A DNA stretch of 64,000 nucleotides from Thiogranum sp. (lineage in GTDB: Bacteria; Pseudomonadota; Gammaproteobacteria; DSM-19610): NCBI GenBank assembly GCA_024102665.1, contig JAGFJP010000100.1, positions 1 through 64,000 on the forward strand, in the 5' to 3' direction. Numbering within the stretch: position 1 is the stretch's first letter; each line of letters begins with the position of its first letter. This document shows positions 59,722 to 64,000 of the stretch, in pieces. The position numbers and the translations under genes were made by a program. Under the pieces are notes generated by a model. The model had not been told where the DNA came from. It saw only the letters and a program-made list of their open reading frames with translations, and searched no databases.

Positions 59722-60939
59722 ATGAGAATGACGTACATGACACAAAACGACCGTCGGACAAAGAATACCCGTGAAACGCTGGTACTCGCCTGCCTGGCGG
59801 GAATTGTATCGCTGACGCTGGCAGGTGCGGGAACTGCTGGCGACCTGGAACGTCGTCAGGCGAAGCGCATCCACGATCGCCTCACCGGCACGCCCCCGAC
59901 TGCCGCCGTACTCGACCGAATGGAAGCCGAGTTGCCGGGCGATCCGGCAGCTGCCGCGATGATTGCCATCGACGGTCCCAACAACCCGAATTCAAAATAT
60001 TTCTACAACGTCACTCTGAAAAACTTTGCCACGCCGTGGACCAACCGCGACCAGTCGGTGTTCGAGCCGCTGAATGACTATACAGCGACCGTCATCGGAA
60101 TGATTCGTGATGATGTTCCTTTTAACCAGTTGCTGTCTGCGGATATTTTGTATGTCGGGGCTGGGGCGTTACCGGGAGTCTCTGCCTATTCCGCAAGCAA
60201 CAACCAGCATTACGCCGATCTGGAAAGTCAGGGCGTTGATCTCAGCGACCCCGCTAACCTGATCCAGGTAACCCAGTCTTCCAGAAATGCGCTTCCATCA
60301 AACGCCACGGCCGGCGTGATGACAACGCGCGCGGCATCCGAAGCGTTTTTTATCGCCGGAACCAACCGCGCGATGTTCCGCTTCACGATGCTCAATCACT
60401 TGTGTAATGACATGGAGCAGGTCAAGGACACCAGCAGACCGCCGGACCGGATCCGTCAGGACGTCAGCCGCAGCCCGGGTGGCGACAGCCGCCTGTTTCT
60501 CAACGGCTGCGTAGGTTGTCACAACGGCATGGACCCGCTGGCGCAGGCGTTTGCCTACTACGACTACGATGAAACATCGGGGCGGGTTGTGTATACACCG
60601 GGGCAGGTGCAGCCCAAATACCTGATCAATGCGGACAACTTCAAGTACGGCTATATCACGCCAGACGACCACTGGGACAATTACTGGCGAAGCGGGCCCA
60701 ACGCTGCTCTGGGCTGGGATTCCGGTCTTCCCGGCACCGGAGCCGGCGCCAAGTCGATGGGACAGGAACTTGCAAACAGCGATGCCTTTGCACGATGCCA
60801 GGTGACGAAGGTTTTCAGGAACGTATGCCTGGGTGATCCCGACCAGAACCAGCTTGACACTCTGGTGGCTTCCTTACAGGCCGGCTACAGCCTCAAGCAG
60901 GTTTTTGCCGCATCCGCCGCGCAGTGCATGGGCAACTGA
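59722..60939 (+). CDS. Exported haem c protein related to DUF1588/DUF1585 cytochromes
   Basis: 405 aa. Signal peptide (about 15-40). One haem site, CVGCH (263-267), followed by NGMDPLAQAFAYYD, the pattern CxxCHxxxDPLxxAxxxxD of the DUF1588-type cytochromes; the end (DAFARCQVTKVFRNVCLG) resembles the DUF1585 tail. Short for the family, so it is perhaps a single-domain relative. Function unknown. ATG at 59722 has GAGG six bases upstream; ATG at 59710 is the alternative. Confidence 0.82.
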   Translation: MRMTYMTQNDRRTKNTRETLVLACLAGIVSLTLAGAGTAGDLERRQAKRIHDRLTGTPPTAAVLDRMEAELPGDPAAAAMIAIDGPNNPNSKYFYNVTLKNFATPWTNRDQSVFEPLNDYTATVIGMIRDDVPFNQLLSADILYVGAGALPGVSAYSASNNQHYADLESQGVDLSDPANLIQVTQSSRNALPSNATAGVMTTRAASEAFFIAGTNRAMFRFTMLNHLCNDMEQVKDTSRPPDRIRQDVSRSPGGDSRLFLNGCVGCHNGMDPLAQAFAYYDYDETSGRVVYTPGQVQPKYLINADNFKYGYITPDDHWDNYWRSGPNAALGWDSGLPGTGAGAKSMGQELANSDAFARCQVTKVFRNVCLGDPDQNQLDTLVASLQAGYSLKQVFAASAAQCMGN

Positions 60940-60964
60940 TAACAAGAAGTTTAGGGGAAGGCAT

Positions 60965-63559
60965 ATGAATTCAATCATCGAACTTCTGGCCAGCGGCTTC
61001 TGTGCAAAACGGGCGGTAAACGCCTTCTCGACCGCCATGCTTATGGTTGCCCTGGTGTCTTTGGCGGCGTGCGGTGGTGGCGCATCCACAGAGACCAACC
61101 CGGCGACCGGTAGCAACACCAACGTCACGTCATCGAGTTACAGCGGCCCGAATGCCGCGACCGCTGATATACGTGCCTTTCAGGTCAACGTCTGGGAGCG
61201 TCTCAAGGATTCCAGTCGCTGTGGTGCTTGCCACGTCGAGGGGTCGCAATCGCCCATGTTCGTGCGTCAGGATGACGTGAACCTGGCATATTCCGAGGCC
61301 AATCTGTTGATTGATCTGGATGCACCAGCAAGCTCCAGGCTGGTCACCAAAGTGGCCGGCGGCCACAACTGCTGGCTATCCAGCAACGCAGCCTGCGCCA
61401 CGGCAATCACTTCCTATATTGAAGACTGGGTCGCCGGTACCTCCGGTGCTGGGCGCCAGATTCAGCTGGTGGCGCCGGTCGTGGTCAACCCGGGTTCGAC
61501 GTTGACGTTCCCGAGCGCCGTTCCCCCGGAATTTTCTGTCGACCCGGGCGGCGTATGGCCATTGTTGACGGACAACTGCGCCGGATGTCACGTTGATTCC
61601 TCCGCCACGCCGCAAACGCCGTTCTTTGCGAGCGCCAACGTCAATGACGCGTATGAGGCGGTCAAGTCGAAAATCAACCTCAGCGACCCGGCTTCATCCC
61701 GCCTTGTTGTCCGTCTGCGTGACGAGTTCCACAACTGCTGGACCCAGTGCGGCGCGGACGCGGATGAAATGGAAGCTGCGATAAACTTGCTGGCGGCTGC
61801 GCCGACGGTGACCTCCGATCCGGTTCAGGCTCCAACGGTGTTCAGCAAGGCAATGCGACTTCCTGACGGCATTGTTGCCTCTGGCGGAAGCCGTCACGAG
61901 GCGGATGTTATCGCGCTCTATGAGTTCAAGACCGGAAGCGGGAATATCGCGCTGGATTCCAGCGGCGTTCTTCCGGAACTGAACCTGACATTGAGTGGTG
62001 ACGTCAACTGGGTGGGTGGTTGGGGCATCGAGATAGTCAATGGCAAAGCGCAGGGCTCGACGGCCAACAGCAAGAAGCTGCACGATCTGATCACTGCGAC
62101 GGGCGAGTATTCGATTGAAGCCTGGGTGGCGCCCGGCAATGTCGTCCAGGAAGGTCCGGCCCGGATTGTCAGCTACTCTGCCGGCACGAATGCACGCAAC
62201 TTCACACTGGGTCAGACCCAGTACAACTACGATTTTCTGCATCGTTCGAGTACGACGGACGCCAACGGTGAAGCCGCCCTGTCGACAGCGGATGCCGATG
62301 AGGACCTGCAGGCGACTCTGCAGCATGTAGTGGTCACGTTCGACCCGGTCAGCGGACGCCGCATTTACGTGAACGGCGTGTTTACCGACGACGTCGATCC
62401 CGTGCCGACCGGTAATCTCAACGACTGGGATGACAGCTTCGCCTTTGTGCTCGGCAACGAAGTGTCGGGAGACAGGCTATGGGCAGGAACCATACGCATG
62501 GTTGCGATCCACAACCGCGCCTTGACGCAGGAGCAGATCACGCAGAACTTTGAAGTTGGAGTTGGCGAGAAGTTCTTCCTGCTGTTCGGTATCGGCGACA
62601 TCATCAACCTGCCACAGAGCTACATCATGTTCGAAGTAGCCCAGTACGACAGCTACAGCTATCTGTTCAACAAGCCTACCTTCATAAACCTCGATCCGAA
62701 TACGGTGCCAGGCAATATTCCGCTAAGGCGCATGAGCATCGGTATCAACGGGCATGAAGTCGATGTTGGACAGGCCTACAGAACGCTGGATACCGCCATC
62801 GACGGAAGCAGCTACGATCCCACGACGGGACAGGTGCTCTCAGATCTGGGCACTATAATTCCGCTGGAAAACGGTCCGCAGCTTGATGAGTTTTACCTGA
62901 CTTTCGAACGACTGGGAGGCAGCACCAACGTGGTGGTGGAAGCCTGGTCTACCACTCCGCCGCCTGTCCCGCAACCGGCCCAGACCTCGGATATCGGGTT
63001 GCGGACTTTCGACGAAGTGAATGCGTCCATGGCAGCGATTACGACCGTCGACCCGCAGCTGGTAAAGACTGAGTTCGACGTGATTCGTCAACAATTGCCG
63101 GCAGTGGAGACCATTGAAGGCTTCCTGTCGGCGCACCAGATGGCAATCGCGCAACTGGGTATGGCTTATTGCAACCAGCTGGTCGAGGACCCCGCAAAGC
63201 GCGCGGACTTCTTCGATTTCGCGGATGTCGCGAGTGCCGACGCATTTTTCGGGTCAAATGCGGCTACCGCTTTCGGGGCGGGAGACACCATGGCCAAAAA
63301 CCAGATCGTGAACGCATTGTTTGAAAAGATGTCTGGTCTTCCAGGCACCGGCAATCCACTCGCCACCGCGCCCAGCCTGGCGGATATCAAGGACGAACTG
63401 ATCGGCCCCTCGGTCGACTATCCGGACAATCTGTACGATCGTCTTGAGAGCAACTGCGCCCTGGACCCTGGCTGCCAGGCGAATGACGTTCGCACGCGAT
63501 CAATCGTGAAAGCGATGTGCGGCTCGGTCCTGGGCAGTGCTGCAATGCTGGTGCAATAA
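60965..63559 (+). CDS. LamG-domain lipoprotein with duplicated haem c module
   Basis: 864 aa. Lipobox SLAAC (Cys 36). Two tandem modules each carry CxxCH, ASSRLV and HNCW: CGACH 86-90 with HNCW 134-137, and CAGCH 205-209 with HNCW 256-259. A LamG/concanavalin-like domain follows (about 305-520: YSIEAWVAP, RRIYVNGVFTDD, WAGTIRMVAIHNRAL), then a 340-residue C-terminal region of unknown fold with scattered Cys. Possibly a carbohydrate- or surface-binding cytochrome. ATG at 60965 has GGGGAAGG upstream, 25 bases after the previous stop. Confidence 0.85.
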   Translation: MNSIIELLASGFCAKRAVNAFSTAMLMVALVSLAACGGGASTETNPATGSNTNVTSSSYSGPNAATADIRAFQVNVWERLKDSSRCGACHVEGSQSPMFVRQDDVNLAYSEANLLIDLDAPASSRLVTKVAGGHNCWLSSNAACATAITSYIEDWVAGTSGAGRQIQLVAPVVVNPGSTLTFPSAVPPEFSVDPGGVWPLLTDNCAGCHVDSSATPQTPFFASANVNDAYEAVKSKINLSDPASSRLVVRLRDEFHNCWTQCGADADEMEAAINLLAAAPTVTSDPVQAPTVFSKAMRLPDGIVASGGSRHEADVIALYEFKTGSGNIALDSSGVLPELNLTLSGDVNWVGGWGIEIVNGKAQGSTANSKKLHDLITATGEYSIEAWVAPGNVVQEGPARIVSYSAGTNARNFTLGQTQYNYDFLHRSSTTDANGEAALSTADADEDLQATLQHVVVTFDPVSGRRIYVNGVFTDDVDPVPTGNLNDWDDSFAFVLGNEVSGDRLWAGTIRMVAIHNRALTQEQITQNFEVGVGEKFFLLFGIGDIINLPQSYIMFEVAQYDSYSYLFNKPTFINLDPNTVPGNIPLRRMSIGINGHEVDVGQAYRTLDTAIDGSSYDPTTGQVLSDLGTIIPLENGPQLDEFYLTFERLGGSTNVVVEAWSTTPPPVPQPAQTSDIGLRTFDEVNASMAAITTVDPQLVKTEFDVIRQQLPAVETIEGFLSAHQMAIAQLGMAYCNQLVEDPAKRADFFDFADVASADAFFGSNAATAFGAGDTMAKNQIVNALFEKMSGLPGTGNPLATAPSLADIKDELIGPSVDYPDNLYDRLESNCALDPGCQANDVRTRSIVKAMCGSVLGSAAMLVQ

Positions 63560-63600
63560 CGTGACGACAGTGATCAAGAGCAAGTTTGAGGAATACACTC

Positions 63601-64000
63601 ATGGCTAAACGCAGAATCTCTCTTCATCCAGACGCGCCATTGTTGCATCGGGATCACTCGCGCCCTGTCACGCGGCGGGATTTTCTCCGCCAGGGATTCA
63701 TTTCGGGAACCGGCATGGTTGTCGGAGGGTCGCTGTTGGGTCTGTTCACCAATCCGCGCCTGGCACACGCTTTGTCGCTCGACCTGGACAACCCCGGTGG
63801 CAATGGGCTGGCGCAACAGATCCAATGTCAACTCAGTGGACTGGGCGGCAGCAAGATTCCCTTCATCTGCTTTGATCTGGCTGGAGGCGCGAACATCGCA
63901 GGGTCCAACGTACTGGTGGGTCGAAATACGCCGCTCGATACACTCTCCACGGCGGGCTACAGCAAACTCGGTCTTCCGGGGGATATGATTCCCGGAGTGC
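63601..64000 (+). CDS. Tat-exported protein of the DUF1501-like type (partial, cut by window end)
   Basis: 133 codons visible and open at the end. A twin-arginine signal is clear: VTRRDFLRQGF (23-33) then a hydrophobic stretch (about 34-58). The mature start IPFICFDLAGGANIAGSNVLVG resembles the beginning of DUF1501/sulfatase-like proteins that often accompany haem-motif exporters. Tat export suggests a cofactor-bearing or pre-folded enzyme. It is 41 bases after the LamG gene with a GAGG-like site before the ATG. Confidence 0.75.
   Translation, partial: MAKRRISLHPDAPLLHRDHSRPVTRRDFLRQGFISGTGMVVGGSLLGLFTNPRLAHALSLDLDNPGGNGLAQQIQCQLSGLGGSKIPFICFDLAGGANIAGSNVLVGRNTPLDTLSTAGYSKLGLPGDMIPGV

Overview
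The window is chromosomal DNA from a GC-rich, free-living gammaproteobacterium. From memory, the order hemE-gltD-gltB-damX-aroB-aroK-pilQPONM / mrcA / maeB-nuclease-rpmE matches the block around PA5034-PA5049 of Pseudomonas aeruginosa, and the rph-yicC-gmk-rpoZ-spoT-ridA-recG neighbourhood is also typical of the class. Lipoproteins rich in haem c motifs and a Glt/ExbBD-like envelope machine suggest a marine or sediment lineage (Chromatiales or Woeseiales type). That placement is inference. I recognised no tRNA, rRNA, CRISPR array, prophage or insertion sequence.

Layout. 3-3428: the end of a fructosamine kinase, a REC-CheC response regulator followed by a PAS-GGDEF diguanylate cyclase, then hemE. 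3429-3731: a 162-bp foldback element between hemE and gltD. 3732-14769: gltB/gltD, a damX-type ATPase with SPOR domain, a WGR protein, dgt, aroB and aroK. 14813-19741: the type IV pilus operon pilMNOPQ, with a good sigma-70 promoter at its head and an intrinsic terminator at its end that overlaps the start of aroK. 19935-27152: mrcA (PBP1A), a conserved unknown, purT, maeB, a secreted SNase-type nuclease, rpmE and a DUF3135 protein. 27565-32459: rof, a CPXCG protein, hemW, rdgB, rph and a PP2C phosphatase/serine-threonine kinase pair. 32734-39385: yicC, gmk, rpoZ, spoT, ridA, recG. 39410-42607: a protein that looks like an M48 peptidase stripped of its catalytic motif, then ubiC and ubiA.

The second half is more accessory. 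42623-51724 (minus strand) is a tight run of ten genes: a coiled-coil periplasmic protein, a secreted repeat protein, two TPR lipoproteins, a small anchored protein, an ExbB/TolQ channel, two ExbD/TolR proteins, an AgmX/TonB-like protein and a small membrane protein. The set resembles the motor and periplasmic core of the Myxococcus Agl-Glt machine. 52026-56508 encodes ApbE (FMN transferase), a DUF3570 barrel, a DUF4266 lipoprotein, a TlpA thioredoxin, and two further outer-membrane proteins, one carrying an SH3 domain. 56567-64000 holds an HzsA-like propeller lipoprotein with two CxxCH motifs, divergent from a CxxCH protein, a LamG lipoprotein with a duplicated haem module, and a Tat-exported protein cut by the window end.

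How they fit together. The left half is housekeeping: glutamate, shikimate, haem, purine and ubiquinone synthesis, envelope growth, pili and stringent response. The right half describes two or three exported systems: a proton-motive-force-driven trans-envelope machine, an extracytoplasmic flavinylation/thiol-redox set, and a surface or periplasmic c-type cytochrome set. These are the best candidates for undescribed biology. All functions are read from sequence and recalled family knowledge; no search was run.
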